64,000 nt of DNA from Planctomycetota bacterium (GTDB taxonomy: Bacteria; Planctomycetota; Planctomycetia; Pirellulales; Pirellulaceae), in contig JAPLNL010000047.1 in NCBI GenBank assembly GCA_026692905.1, positions 1-64,000 on the forward strand, given 5' to 3'. A program made the translations under genes and the position numbers. This document shows, piece by piece, positions 25,514 through 34,735 of the stretch (position 1 is the first letter of the stretch; every line of letters begins with the position of its first letter). Under the pieces are notes generated by a model. It was not told the origin of the DNA and made no database searches. It was given only the letters and a program-made list of their open reading frames with translations.

Positions 25514-25686
25514 AATGATCTCTCTCTACTTCTTGAACGAAACGAAACAACCCATGAGCTGCATTGCGAAAGCACGCAGACCACCCTTTAAAGTACCCGA
25601 TGCGGATCGATCCATGATTACCGCCATTTAATTTTTACGATCGTTATCCATATTCCTGCATTGATGGTCATATTGAATCCGTTGAG

Positions 25687-28600
25687 TTGGAATTTGATTT
25701 AAGGCAACATCTATTACCAGTTGCGAGGGCGAGCGGCGGGCTCCGGAATACCTTTGCGTATGTTCTCTTGGACAAGCCGATGCAGCAGCGGTTCAATTTG
25801 GATTTGGCGTTTCGATCGACTGAGCTGTTGCTTCAGGAACGCGTTCCGCGTACGACTGTGCCACTCTTTCCACATGCGAACGAAGCGAACGCAACGCGTG
25901 CGTCGGCGGCGGAAGAGTCTGGTACTATGCGCGTGCTGACAGATCCAACCACCTCTGTGCCCGATGTTCATCTCCTGTCCAATGGCCAGTATCATGTCGC
26001 TATCAGCAGCGCCGGCGGAGGCTATAGTCGATGGCGTGGTATCTCGGTCACGCGATGGCGAGAAGATCCGACAAGAGATTGTTGGGGTAACTTTTGCTAT
26101 ATCCGAGATTTGGATAGCGATACGGTATGGTCAACAGCCTGGCAGCCGACAGCGACGATTGCAAAAAAGTACGAAGCTATCTTCACGCAGTCGCGAGCAG
26201 AATTTCGCCGCATCGATGAGCAAATAGAGATGCACACGATGATCAGTGTTGCGTCAGAGGACGACTTAGAAGTGCGTCGAACGAAGATTACCAATCGCTC
26301 CGAACGGGTTCGTCGCATCGAGATCACCAGCTACGCTGAAGTGGTATTGGCACCTCAACCCCAGGACGAATCGCATCAAGCGTTTAGCAATCTATTCGTG
26401 CAAACCGAAATATTGCCATTGCAAGGAGCCATTCTAAGCACACGTCGACCTCGATCCGCTGAGGAGCTGCCACCTTGGATGGTTCACATGATGACCGCAA
26501 CCGGCACGCAGGTGGAACAGACGTCCTACGAGACCGACCGTATGCGATTTCTCGGACGAGGCCAGACAGCGGCTTCTCCCGCATCTCTCAAGAGTCGAAG
26601 TCCGCTTTCCAACAGCCAGGGCGCGACGCTCGATCCGATTGTCAGCATTCGCAAAGTCATTCTTCTTCAACCCAACGAAACAGTAACCGTGGACGCGATT
26701 ACTGGCGTCGGGGAGTCTCACGACGTTGCCAAAGCAATGGTAGAGAAGTATCTCGACCCAACCATGGCGGACCGAGTCTTCGAACTTGCTTGGACCCGCG
26801 GGCTGATTATGCTTCAGCAGCTTAACGCTTCGGAATCGGAGGCACTGACATACAGTCGATTGGCCGGTTCCATCATTTATGCGTCGGGAATGCGGCGTGC
26901 CAAGGCGAGCGTGCTCATCCAAAACCGACGAGGCCAATCAGGGCTTTGGAGTTACGGTATCTCCGGGGATTTACCCATCGTATTGGTTCGGATTCGCGAT
27001 GCGGAGAAACTGGATTTGGTGCGTGAGGCTGTTCGAGCGCATGCGTATTGGAGAATGAAAGGGCTGGCGGTCGACTTGGTCATTTGGAACGAGGATGACT
27101 CGGTCTATCGTCAGTCGTTGCAAGAGTCCATCCTGGACATTGTCTCCGCGAGTCCCGAAGCTGCCTTGGTCGATCGACCGGGAGGGGTGTTTGTGCGGCG
27201 TGGTGAACATATGTCCGAAGAGGATCGGGCACTTCTGCAAACGGTCGCACGAATTGTGCTTCAGGATGACGCAGGAACTCTCATCGATCAAGTCAATCGC
27301 CGCGTTCGCCCCGAGACGGCAATGCCTCGATTTAGGGCGACTAAGGCTCGGCCTGACACGGAGTCAACACCTGAGGCTTCAAAGCGTGACCTAGAATTTG
27401 ATAATGGTATCGGTGGCTTTAGCCGAGATGGACGAGAGTATGTCATCACCCTCAAACCAGGTGAAGCGACGCCGGCCCCCTGGGTTAATGTCATTGCGAA
27501 TGCCAAGATTGGCACAGTCATTTCGGAGAGCGGCAGCGCGTACACTTGGACGGAAAACAGTCATGAATTTCGGCTAACGACTTGGAACAATGACCCTGTC
27601 TCGGATACGGCAAGCGAAGCGATCTATTTGAGAGATGAGGAGACGGGCGAGGTCTGGTCGCCATCACCCTCACCAGCGCGGGGAAGGGGAACTTATGTTT
27701 CTCGCCACGGATTCGGCTATAGCATGTTTGACTATACCGAAGACGGCATAACAACTGAGTTGTGCATCTACGTCTCGATCGATGAGCCGATCAAGTACGC
27801 GAGACTCAAGGTAATAAACCACTCAGGACGAGAGCGGAGCCTGTCAGCGACCGGTTACTGGGAATGGGTTCTTGGCGAAGTTCGCAGCAAGTCGATCATG
27901 CATATTGTGACGGAGGTGGATCCGGTAACGGGAGCCATTTTCGCAAGAAATCCGTATAGCCCGGAGTTTGCCGACCGAGTTGCTTTTGTGGATTGCAGCG
28001 AGTCGAATCGTTCGATCACTTGCGATCGAACGGAGTTTCTTGGTCGAAACGGGAGTCCGTCAAGTCCATCGGCGATGCGTCGTGCCAAGTTGTCGAATCG
28101 TGTCGGCGCTGGACTTGATCCCTGCGCGGCGATTCAGACGCATCTAACAATGGATGACGGTGAAGAAAAGACGGTGATGTTTCGGATTGGCTCTGCCAAG
28201 AACGAAGACGATGCTCGCCAATTGATTCATAAGACGCGAGGAACAGAGAACAGTTACAAGGCTCTCGAAAACGTTTGGCATTATTGGAGTCAGACCCTGG
28301 GCGCTGTCCACATTGAAACGCCGGATCCATCGGTCAACTTTCTGGCCAACGGATGGCTGATCTACCAAACGCTTTCTTGCCGCATGTGGGCTCGATCCGG
28401 ATTCTATCAGTCGGGAGGAGCGTACGGATTCCGCGATCAGCTACAAGATGCAATGGCCCTAATCCACGCTGAGCCGAGCCTATATCGTGAGCAGATTCAA
28501 CGGGCTGCGTCGCGGCAATTCCGCGAAGGAGACGTGCAACACTGGTGGCATCCTCCAGTCGGCCGAGGCGTTCGCACGCAGTTTTCAGACGATCTGCTTT

Positions 28601-28800
28601 GGCTACCTCTGTCACTTTGTCGCTATGTTCAAATGACCGGTGATACGGGACTGCTCGATGAACCGATTCCGTTCTTGACATCGCGGCTATTGCATGAGGA
28701 CGAAGAAGCGAATTACGATCTGCCTCAGATTTCCGAGGATATCGGTTCGGTAGTGGATGACAATGTAAGCCATCAGGTGGAAATCCGATTGGGAGTTTAA
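25687..28800 (+). pseudogene. Internal fragment of a cyclic beta-1,2-glucan synthase-like (NdvB, GH94) gene
   Basis: The 1037-residue open frame matches the central part of NdvB-type proteins, which are normally about 2,800 residues. Starting with RSTELLLQERVPR, it covers two glycosyltransferase-36-like carbohydrate-binding regions (around 70-350 and 560-870, each with MRFLGRG or TEFLGRN and GAxLDPxxxI motifs) and the start of the GH94 catalytic barrel (YGFRDQLQDAMALI, GRGVRTQFSDDLLWLPLSL). It stops before the GDWNDG motif that carries the catalytic acid, and lacks all N-terminal transferase and membrane parts. The open frame is long, so the truncation may be recent. Start at TTG is formal only; no ribosome binding site is seen. 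Confidence 0.75.
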
Positions 28801-28898
28801 TCCCTCTCTGTTTTCCATCTCGTTTGCGAACCTTTGTTGAGATTTTTCGACCGTCGACAGGTGGTTATTGTCGCGATTTTCCTTGACTTTTTTAAGTA

Positions 28899-28983
28899 GG
28901 CGCGCGGCGGGTTCCAATATGCCTAGCACGACGCGCAAGCTAGTGAATTGGATAGCAGATTCACTAGCTTGCGCGTCGTGCTA
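28899..28983. repeat. REP-like repeat, inverted pair with upstream extension
   Basis: Copies at 28924-28947 (forward) and 28960-28983 (reverse) are perfect 24-bp complements around a 12-nt loop and could form a strong hairpin. Upstream, GGCGGGTTCC begins an extension that also precedes copies near 44850 and 53634. The pair lies in the 275-nt gap between the glucan synthase fragment and the sigma factor gene. I see nothing else in that gap. Confidence 0.85.
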
Positions 28984-29075
28984 ATTGCGAAAAAGACAAA
29001 ATTTCTATTTTGCGTGTCATAATTGGATTCCTTTGGCTAAGTAACAGTCAAAGGCATTTTCCGTAGGGCGCAAAA

Positions 29076-29600
29076 ATGGACCAAAACTCTCAGCAAGCGA
29101 TTCGCTATTGGACACTGGCACAGCCTGTCGTCTCGGCTTATGTCACGTCGGTTATCCGTGACTTTCGGGATCGCGATGATGTGCTTCAGTCCATCGCGGT
29201 CGCTATTCTTGAGTCGTTCCCAAGTTACGATGCGTCGCGTCCATTCGTTGGTTGGGCTTTGGGCGTCGCACGCAATCAGGTCGGGAGTTACCTTCGGGAC
29301 CGTCGACGAAATCGCTTGGTTTTTGACGGTGAAACAGTAGACTTGCTCGCAACTGCCTTCGAGGAGATCAAAACGGAGGAGGTCCGATCGCTTGATTACT
29401 TGCAAGAATGTTTGGGGAAGCTTGAGGGACGCGCTCGGCAGTTGTGCGAGTTACGATACCAAAACGACTTGAAGCCGGCCGCGATGGCTAGCCTATTGAG
29501 TATGACTCCCAACACTGTTGCGAAGTCATTGCAACGCATCCGTGAGCAGTTGAGGCAGTGCGTCGAGCGACACCTATCGATCGAAGGAGCACGCTCGTGA
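29076..29600 (+). CDS. ECF RNA polymerase sigma factor (planctomycete/verrucomicrobial type)
   Basis: A 174-residue sigma-70-family factor. Region 2 is seen in VTSVIRDFRDRDDVLQSIAVAILESFPSYD, followed by PFVGWALGVARNQVGSYLRDRRR; region 4 in CLGKLEGRARQLCELRYQNDLKPAAMASLLSMTPNTVAKSLQRIREQL with its helix-turn-helix. This type (Rhodopirellula/Verrucomicrobium family) usually pairs with a membrane anti-sigma encoded next door. Here the stop overlaps the start of that gene (GTGA, 4 nt). It probably controls the sulfatase operon that follows, by analogy with others. Confidence 0.9.
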   Translation: MDQNSQQAIRYWTLAQPVVSAYVTSVIRDFRDRDDVLQSIAVAILESFPSYDASRPFVGWALGVARNQVGSYLRDRRRNRLVFDGETVDLLATAFEEIKTEEVRSLDYLQECLGKLEGRARQLCELRYQNDLKPAAMASLLSMTPNTVAKSLQRIREQLRQCVERHLSIEGARS

Positions 29601-30604
29601 ATCCTGCGCCTCATGATATGATCGATGGTTATTTCGACGAGATTTTAACGCCAGAGCAATTGGCGTCGCTGAGCGATTGGATCAAGTCTTCGCCAGAGAA
29701 TGCTAGAGTGTTCGCTAATGCGGCTCTGCTTCATGATCGCATGCGAAACGCGATGGGCGAAAGTGCTTTGGTGCATGATGTGCCGCCATCCAAGGTCGCC
29801 GTTCGTTCGCTGGGTAGATTGTTTTCTTTCCCTTCTGTCTGGAGCACTGCTGCTAGCATCGCAGTTGTTTGCTTTGGAGTTGGGTTGTTCTGGTTCCTGT
29901 TTGGTCAGGCCAATGCGTCCGCAGCGATCCGTGAATTAAATCGAATCATCGCCCAAAACACTCTGTCTAAAGATCGAACTTACGAAATCGTGGTCGAAGA
30001 AGTCTATCCGCCGATTGAGCGAGGTGCCAATCGGCCACCGACTCGGGAAAGCCTGCGTCCGCCGAAGCCCCCCTTGGATGGCGCCAGAGTGCATGTTCGC
30101 GAGGGGAACCAGTTTGTGCTGATTCGAAAGACATCAGACGGTTTACCGTTTGTTACTGGTAGCAATGGGAAACAGAGTTGGGCTGCAAATGCTCGTGGGC
30201 CTGTCAAGGTTAGCGCGGACATTCACCACTTTGATCGCGATCTGCCGGGGCACGAGACCTCGATTCCATTGACCAATCTTCACGAAGGACTGGGACGACT
30301 GCGGCAAGCGTATCAGGTGCAGTTCTCGACCCTTGGTCCAGAGGAATATGAAGCTTCAGACGGAGAAACAGTGCGTATGTTGGTCGCCGTGAAAAAGCCC
30401 AAGGAACGCGGGCCGCAGCGTGTTGAGATCGCCTATGAAACCACATCAGGTCGCATCCTGCATATGCGTTTTGTGCAAATGCCTTACGGTCCCGATAGGT
30501 TGGATCTGCGTTTGTCTTTGGTGAATGAGAATGACCTGCCGCTCGATTTCTTTCAGCATACTAGCCACCACTCCCTCGATCGAAATGTTGAAACAGAGAA
30601 TTAG
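29597..30604 (+). CDS. Membrane anti-sigma factor (FecR-like)
   Basis: From GTG 29597 (AAGGAG 8 nt upstream) the protein has 335 residues. The cytoplasmic N-terminus (MIDGYFDEILTPEQLASLSDWIKSS and onward) is the anti-sigma segment of FecR-like regulators in planctomycetes. A single membrane helix (VWSTAASIAVVCFGVGLFWFLFG, about residues 83-105) leads to a periplasmic domain of about 220 residues with no known family. The 4-nt overlap with the sigma gene implies coupled translation. The sulfatase gene starts 3 nt after the stop, so the sensor and its likely targets share a transcript. Confidence 0.83.
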   Translation: MNPAPHDMIDGYFDEILTPEQLASLSDWIKSSPENARVFANAALLHDRMRNAMGESALVHDVPPSKVAVRSLGRLFSFPSVWSTAASIAVVCFGVGLFWFLFGQANASAAIRELNRIIAQNTLSKDRTYEIVVEEVYPPIERGANRPPTRESLRPPKPPLDGARVHVREGNQFVLIRKTSDGLPFVTGSNGKQSWAANARGPVKVSADIHHFDRDLPGHETSIPLTNLHEGLGRLRQAYQVQFSTLGPEEYEASDGETVRMLVAVKKPKERGPQRVEIAYETTSGRILHMRFVQMPYGPDRLDLRLSLVNENDLPLDFFQHTSHHSLDRNVETEN

Positions 30605-30607
30605 TCA

Positions 30608-32053
30608 ATGAAGTTACACATGCGATTTGTGATGGCATTGATGTTGATCATGCCTTTGGCTGCAAGCGTTTGTTCGGCTTCAGAAAAGCCGAACATCATC
30701 TTCATGCTTTCGGACGATCAAGGTTGGAACGGCCTTTCTGTTGCTATGCATCCCGAAGTAGCCGCGTCCAAAGGCGATATCTTTTATACGCCAAACTTGG
30801 AAAAATTGGCTGCACAAGGGATGCGGTTTTCGTCTGCCTATGCTCCGTCACCCGTCTGTTCTCCAACACGTATCAGTCTTCAGACGGGCAAGAGTCCGGC
30901 GCAGTTGCATTGGACCAAAGCTGCGCCGGCAGTGCCTGGACGTATGCTGACGGAGCCGCGATTGATTAAGGACTTGAGCAGGGACGAAACCACGGTCGGC
31001 GAACTACTCAAGAAGGCGGGTTACACGACCGCACATTATGGAAAGTGGCATATCGCTGGCGGTGGGCCAGGGGCCCATGGATACGACGAGAATGATGGCG
31101 ATACAGGAAACGAAAATGCCTTTAAGTTCACAGATCCAAATCCGGTCGACATTTTCGGGATGGCTGAACGTGCGGCCAAGTTTATGGAGAAAAGCAAGAC
31201 GGCCAACAAGCCTTTCTACATCCAGCTCTCATGGAACGCGTTGCATGCACCTGAGCTTGCAATGAAAGCGACGCAAGCCAAATACGAAAAACTCACTTCT
31301 GGAAACAACTCCAAGCAAGTTGCCACGGCAGCCATCACGGAAGACCTGGACTCAGGAGTTGGAAAGGTTTTAGAAGCCGTTGAGCGTTTGGGATTGAGTG
31401 GTAACACCTACGTCATTTACATGTCCGACAATGGATCGGGAGGCGGGGCAAAACGAGGCGGGCTTAGCGGCGGAAAAGGGTCGGTTTGGGAGGGTGGGAT
31501 ACGTGTCCCTTTGATTGTACGTGGTCCCGGTGTCGCGCCGAATTCATGGTGCAATGTTCCAGTCGTTGGCTATGACTTCCTACCAACCTTTTGCGCGATG
31601 GGAGGGCTGGCGGAGAAAGAGTTACCCAATGGCATCGAAGGTGGAAACATCAGCGTTTTGCTGAAAAACGAGGGGAAGGGAATCGTTAAGCGTGCACGCG
31701 AAGAACTTGTGTTTCACTTCCCTCACTACCAAAGTGATGACGGCCCGCATTCCGCGATTCGACTCGGGGACCTCAAGTTGATTCACTTTTATGAAAACGA
31801 TCGTGTCTCGCTCTTCGATCTTTCCAAAGATATTGGTGAAAGAAATGATCTTGCAAAACAGATGCCTGGCGAAGCGAAGATGCTTTCGGATCGATTGGAA
31901 AAGTATTTGATAGATGTGAAGGCACAGATGCCAACGAAGAACACAGAATTCGATCCAGCCAAACCGATTGCACCTCGCAAGGGCGGCAAGGGTGGAGACA
32001 AAAACGACAAAGGTAACGGCAAAGGTGCCAAGAAGGGATCGAGCAAGGAATGA
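30608..32053 (+). CDS. Exported sulfatase (arylsulfatase A-type)
   Basis: The 481-residue enzyme hydrolyses sulfate esters outside the cytoplasm. A signal peptide (MKLHMRFVMALMLIMPLAASVCSAS) precedes KPNIIFMLSDDQGW with metal-binding Asp residues at 36-37. CSPTR at 84-88 is the site of formylglycine formation at Cys84. Later motifs are GYTTAHYGKWHIA, VIYMSDNGSGGG and GGIRVPLIVRGPG. The C-terminus ends in a Lys/Gly-rich tail (KGGKGGDKNDKGNGKGAKKG), unusual for the family. The stop codon overlaps the next gene by 4 nt. Planctomycete sulfatases of this sort act on algal polysaccharides; the substrate here is not known. A formylglycine-generating partner is not in the window. Confidence 0.93.
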   Translation: MKLHMRFVMALMLIMPLAASVCSASEKPNIIFMLSDDQGWNGLSVAMHPEVAASKGDIFYTPNLEKLAAQGMRFSSAYAPSPVCSPTRISLQTGKSPAQLHWTKAAPAVPGRMLTEPRLIKDLSRDETTVGELLKKAGYTTAHYGKWHIAGGGPGAHGYDENDGDTGNENAFKFTDPNPVDIFGMAERAAKFMEKSKTANKPFYIQLSWNALHAPELAMKATQAKYEKLTSGNNSKQVATAAITEDLDSGVGKVLEAVERLGLSGNTYVIYMSDNGSGGGAKRGGLSGGKGSVWEGGIRVPLIVRGPGVAPNSWCNVPVVGYDFLPTFCAMGGLAEKELPNGIEGGNISVLLKNEGKGIVKRAREELVFHFPHYQSDDGPHSAIRLGDLKLIHFYENDRVSLFDLSKDIGERNDLAKQMPGEAKMLSDRLEKYLIDVKAQMPTKNTEFDPAKPIAPRKGGKGGDKNDKGNGKGAKKGSSKE

Positions 32054-34041
32054 ACAAGATTAAAACCACTACTAAATTTTCATGCTCCCCTTCTCCCTCA
32101 ATGAGGGAGAAGGGGTTGGGGGATGAGGGTGTAACGCAGCTGGCAAGCACCAAAACCCTCACCCCCTGGCCCCCTCTCCCTTTAGCAAGGGCGAGGGGGA
32201 GATGGAGCCTTTCGTTTCTATTCGTTGCTGTTGTTTGCTACGTTGCGACGCTGTCTGAGGCATTCGCTCACGACGGCCATGATCCTGGAGTTGGCTATGC
32301 CGGTGTGCGTGTTTGGTCATTTATCGATAACGGTGCACATCTACATGCGTCGTATTTGGCTTCGCTGGACGGCAAGGTTCAAGTTCGCCGCTCCGATGGC
32401 AAAGTCATTTCGATCGAAATCGCCAAGTTGACTGCAGCGGATCAGAAATGGATCGAAACAAAAGTGCAGCAAGTCAGGCAACTAAATGAAAATGCTAGAA
32501 CCGTTATGCTCGCGAAGTTCACTGCACGTAAGGCACCGAGCAAGCCATCGATCGCAGACTCCTTTGATCCTTTCGCGAAGCTAAACGCGATCAAGTATCG
32601 ACAGGACGCCAAGTTCTTTTATGTTGAATCGAATTCGATGCCTGACCATAGAATGATGGTCGGTATCACGGCTTGGCAACAGCAAGTGCCGCTCCCGCAA
32701 CCCTACTTTGGTGAAAACGCTTGGCGGGTTCCGCTCGAGCCAGTTGTCGCCAAGAATCCCCTCTCGGCCAAGTCGCACTTCTTTCGCGGTGCGATCGCGC
32801 TAGCCGCCAACGGTATTCCGATCTTCAACCCGATCAAGAACGATGGCAGAACAGATACGTTGATCGCTGGCGAACTGGACGAGTTCGGAGGTCACTGCGG
32901 TCGAGCCGACGACTACCACTATCATATCGCCCCTACGCACTTGCAGGAGATCGTTGGCAAAGACAAGCCGGTTGCCTATGCACTGGATGGTTACCCGATT
33001 TATGGGTACACCGAGCCGGACGGTTCGAAAGTCGTGGGGCTCGATGCATTCAATGGCCACACCTCGTCAGAGCTTGGCTACCACTATCATGCTACCAAAA
33101 CGTATCCCTATCTGAATGGCGGATTCCATGGTGAAGTCGTCGAACGTGACGGCCAAGTCGATCCACAACCGCGAGCTGAGGGTGTGCGTGGAGCGCTTTC
33201 ACCACTTCGTGGGGCAAAAATAACTGGCTTTGAATCCAAAGACAACAAGAGCTTTAGTGTGAAGATTGTTGTTGGAAACGAAACGCGATACGTGAACTAT
33301 GTTCTCAACGACAACGGTTCGGTCAAGTTTGATTTTGTGGACGGAAACGGCAAAGTGAAGTCCGAAACTTATTCGCCGAGGCAGCGAGGACCAGGCGGAA
33401 GAGGAGGCCCGCAAGGTGGTTCTGGAGGCGGAGATAGGCCGCCTCGCAATAATCCACCCCGCAATGATCCGGCTCGAGATAACCCGCCGCCACGACAAGA
33501 GCCACCAGCCAGAAATGATCCACCGCGTGGTAAGCAACCGCCTGAGGCGAATTCCGCCAACATGGAAAAGTCTGAATCTTCAGGCAAGAAAACAGGGTTC
33601 ACGGTGTTTAGTTCGGCGATCGGTGCCGATGGAAGGATCCCAGTTGAGTTTACTTGCGATGGCAAAAGCGCTTCACCACCGATCCAGTGGAAAGACGCGC
33701 CGGCTGGAACCAAGTCGTTCGCGCTCAGTCTCTGGCACACCGCACCCGATCAGGAGAAGTCGTATTGGCTCGTTTACAACATTCCAGCAAACGTCGACCA
33801 TCTCGATAAGAACGACAAGCAAACGGGAATCGTGGGCTTGAACGATAAAAAGAAAGCCGCCTACGATCCCATGTGTTCCAAAGGACCTGGTCTAAAGAAG
33901 TACCACGTCACTGTTTATGCTCTTTCGTCTGAGTTGAAGCTCGCCAAAGGAAGCGACAATCGTGCGGCATTCCTCAAGGCGGTGAAAGAGGCCAAACTTG
34001 CCGAAACAACTCTCGACTTTCAGTACGAGCGAAAGAAGTAG
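32050..34041 (+). CDS. Exported SHD1-YHYH-PEBP fusion protein
   Basis: The 663-residue frame begins with about 50 residues encoded largely by an inserted palindromic repeat. A signal peptide follows (SLSFLFVAVVCYVATLSEAFA). Next comes an SHD1-like segment (ASLDGKVQVRRSDGKVISIEIAKL), then the YHYH domain (about 160-360) with DDYHYHIAP, YALDGYPIYGY and LGYHYHATKTYPY. A Pro/Asn/Arg-rich linker (NNPPRNDPARDNPPP) leads to a C-terminal PEBP domain of the YbhB/YbcL type (GRIPVEFTCDGKSASPPIQWKDAP, then CSKGPGLKKYHVTVYALSS). Function unknown; YHYH proteins are linked to copper in some bacteria. The ATG overlaps the sulfatase stop by 4 nt. Confidence 0.83.
   Translation: MNKIKTTTKFSCSPSPSMREKGLGDEGVTQLASTKTLTPWPPLPLARARGRWSLSFLFVAVVCYVATLSEAFAHDGHDPGVGYAGVRVWSFIDNGAHLHASYLASLDGKVQVRRSDGKVISIEIAKLTAADQKWIETKVQQVRQLNENARTVMLAKFTARKAPSKPSIADSFDPFAKLNAIKYRQDAKFFYVESNSMPDHRMMVGITAWQQQVPLPQPYFGENAWRVPLEPVVAKNPLSAKSHFFRGAIALAANGIPIFNPIKNDGRTDTLIAGELDEFGGHCGRADDYHYHIAPTHLQEIVGKDKPVAYALDGYPIYGYTEPDGSKVVGLDAFNGHTSSELGYHYHATKTYPYLNGGFHGEVVERDGQVDPQPRAEGVRGALSPLRGAKITGFESKDNKSFSVKIVVGNETRYVNYVLNDNGSVKFDFVDGNGKVKSETYSPRQRGPGGRGGPQGGSGGGDRPPRNNPPRNDPARDNPPPRQEPPARNDPPRGKQPPEANSANMEKSESSGKKTGFTVFSSAIGADGRIPVEFTCDGKSASPPIQWKDAPAGTKSFALSLWHTAPDQEKSYWLVYNIPANVDHLDKNDKQTGIVGLNDKKKAAYDPMCSKGPGLKKYHVTVYALSSELKLAKGSDNRAAFLKAVKEAKLAETTLDFQYERKK
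32087..32199. repeat. C/G-rich palindromic repeat translated in frame
   Basis: Two hairpins lie within the 5' coding region: 32087-32115 with a perfect 13-bp stem (CCCCTTCTCCCTC) and 3-nt loop, and 32170-32199 with a near-perfect stem of the same CCCCTCTCCCTT type. The element adds about 38 codons without a stop between the coupled start codon and the signal peptide. A related sequence lies near 47284-47316. Confidence 0.75.
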
Positions 34042-34075
34042 GTACATATGTATAAGTGATCGAGCAAGATGAATG

Positions 34076-34256
34076 AACATGGATAAACAAGATACGCAGG
34101 ATAATTTTAAGTCGCTGAGAGATTTACTTGTGTCGTGAGAATCATTTGTATTCGAGTTTTGGATTATCCAAGCCGATCCTTGCGCCGAAATTGTCTTCAG
34201 GTAATGCACTGTAAGACGAATCGACAATCCTCCTGTAAATCCTGTTTATCCATGTT
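34076..34256. mobile_element. Miniature inverted-repeat element without coding capacity
   Basis: Imperfect inverted repeats at 34076-34104 (AACATGGATAAACAAGAT...) and 34226-34256 (...CCTGTTTATCCATGTT) enclose about 120 bp. No gene fits inside. The right end lies about 20 bp before the visible start of the metallophosphoesterase remnant. This is MITE-like, and similar ACATGGATAAACAGGAT repeats often frame small ORFs in environmental bacteria. Confidence 0.55.
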
Positions 34257-34278
34257 CTTTTTACTGGCTGTGTCACAG

Positions 34279-34735
34279 GTGCAACGCGATCCTGAAGTTG
34301 GTTTGCCGGAGGACTACTATTAATGGAAATGGGGCGACGCCCAGTTCATTGTCCTTGATCCTTTTCGCTACACAACACAGCGAGGACGAGATGGAAACAA
34401 CTGGTCTTGGACGCTAGGTGAAAAGCAATATCGATGGCTAAAAGTATCGCTTGAGAGTGTCGATGCCAAGTGTCGATGCCAAGTATCGATGCCAAGTATC
34501 GATTCGTCTTCCTGCATCATCTCGTCGGTGGTTTTCCGACCAACAATCGCGGCGGGGTCGAAGTCACGATCATCTCTTTGTAAAGCAAGAGCTGGACGGA
34601 ATCGTGTACCAAGAGGTACCTCAACCTGGTCATCCTCGATCTGGCAACACGAATACCGCAAAAGAGTATGGCTATTTAAGTGGTGAAACGCAAAGCAGCT
34701 CAGGTTTCATCCGAGTGTCGCCCTCCGGGTTTTCT
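34279..34735 (+). pseudogene. Metallophosphoesterase (PhoD/purple phosphatase-like) remnant
   Basis: Pieces of one protein can be read in three frames. VQRDPEVGLPEDYY, a TAA at 34321-34323, then WKWGDAQFIVLDPFRYTTQ and NNWSWTLGEKQYRWLKVSLE. After a 26-nt expansion of a 13-bp repeat the frame changes to YRFVFLHHLVGGFPTNNRGGVEV. A deletion then joins this to HDHLFVKQELDGIVYQEVPQPG and ends with SSGFIRVSPSG. The HH and GHDH-type motifs are parts of a metallophosphoesterase active site. The 5' part is missing and the 3' end meets the TPR gene. Clearly inactive. Confidence 0.75.
34458..34503 (+). repeat. 13-bp tandem repeat, about 3.5 copies
   Basis: Units TGTCGATGCCAAG at 34458 and 34471 and TATCGATGCCAAG at 34484 precede a partial TATCGAT. 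One unit is all that the reading frame of the metallophosphoesterase needs; the two extra units (26 nt) shift the frame, as expected of strand slippage. Confidence 0.85.
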
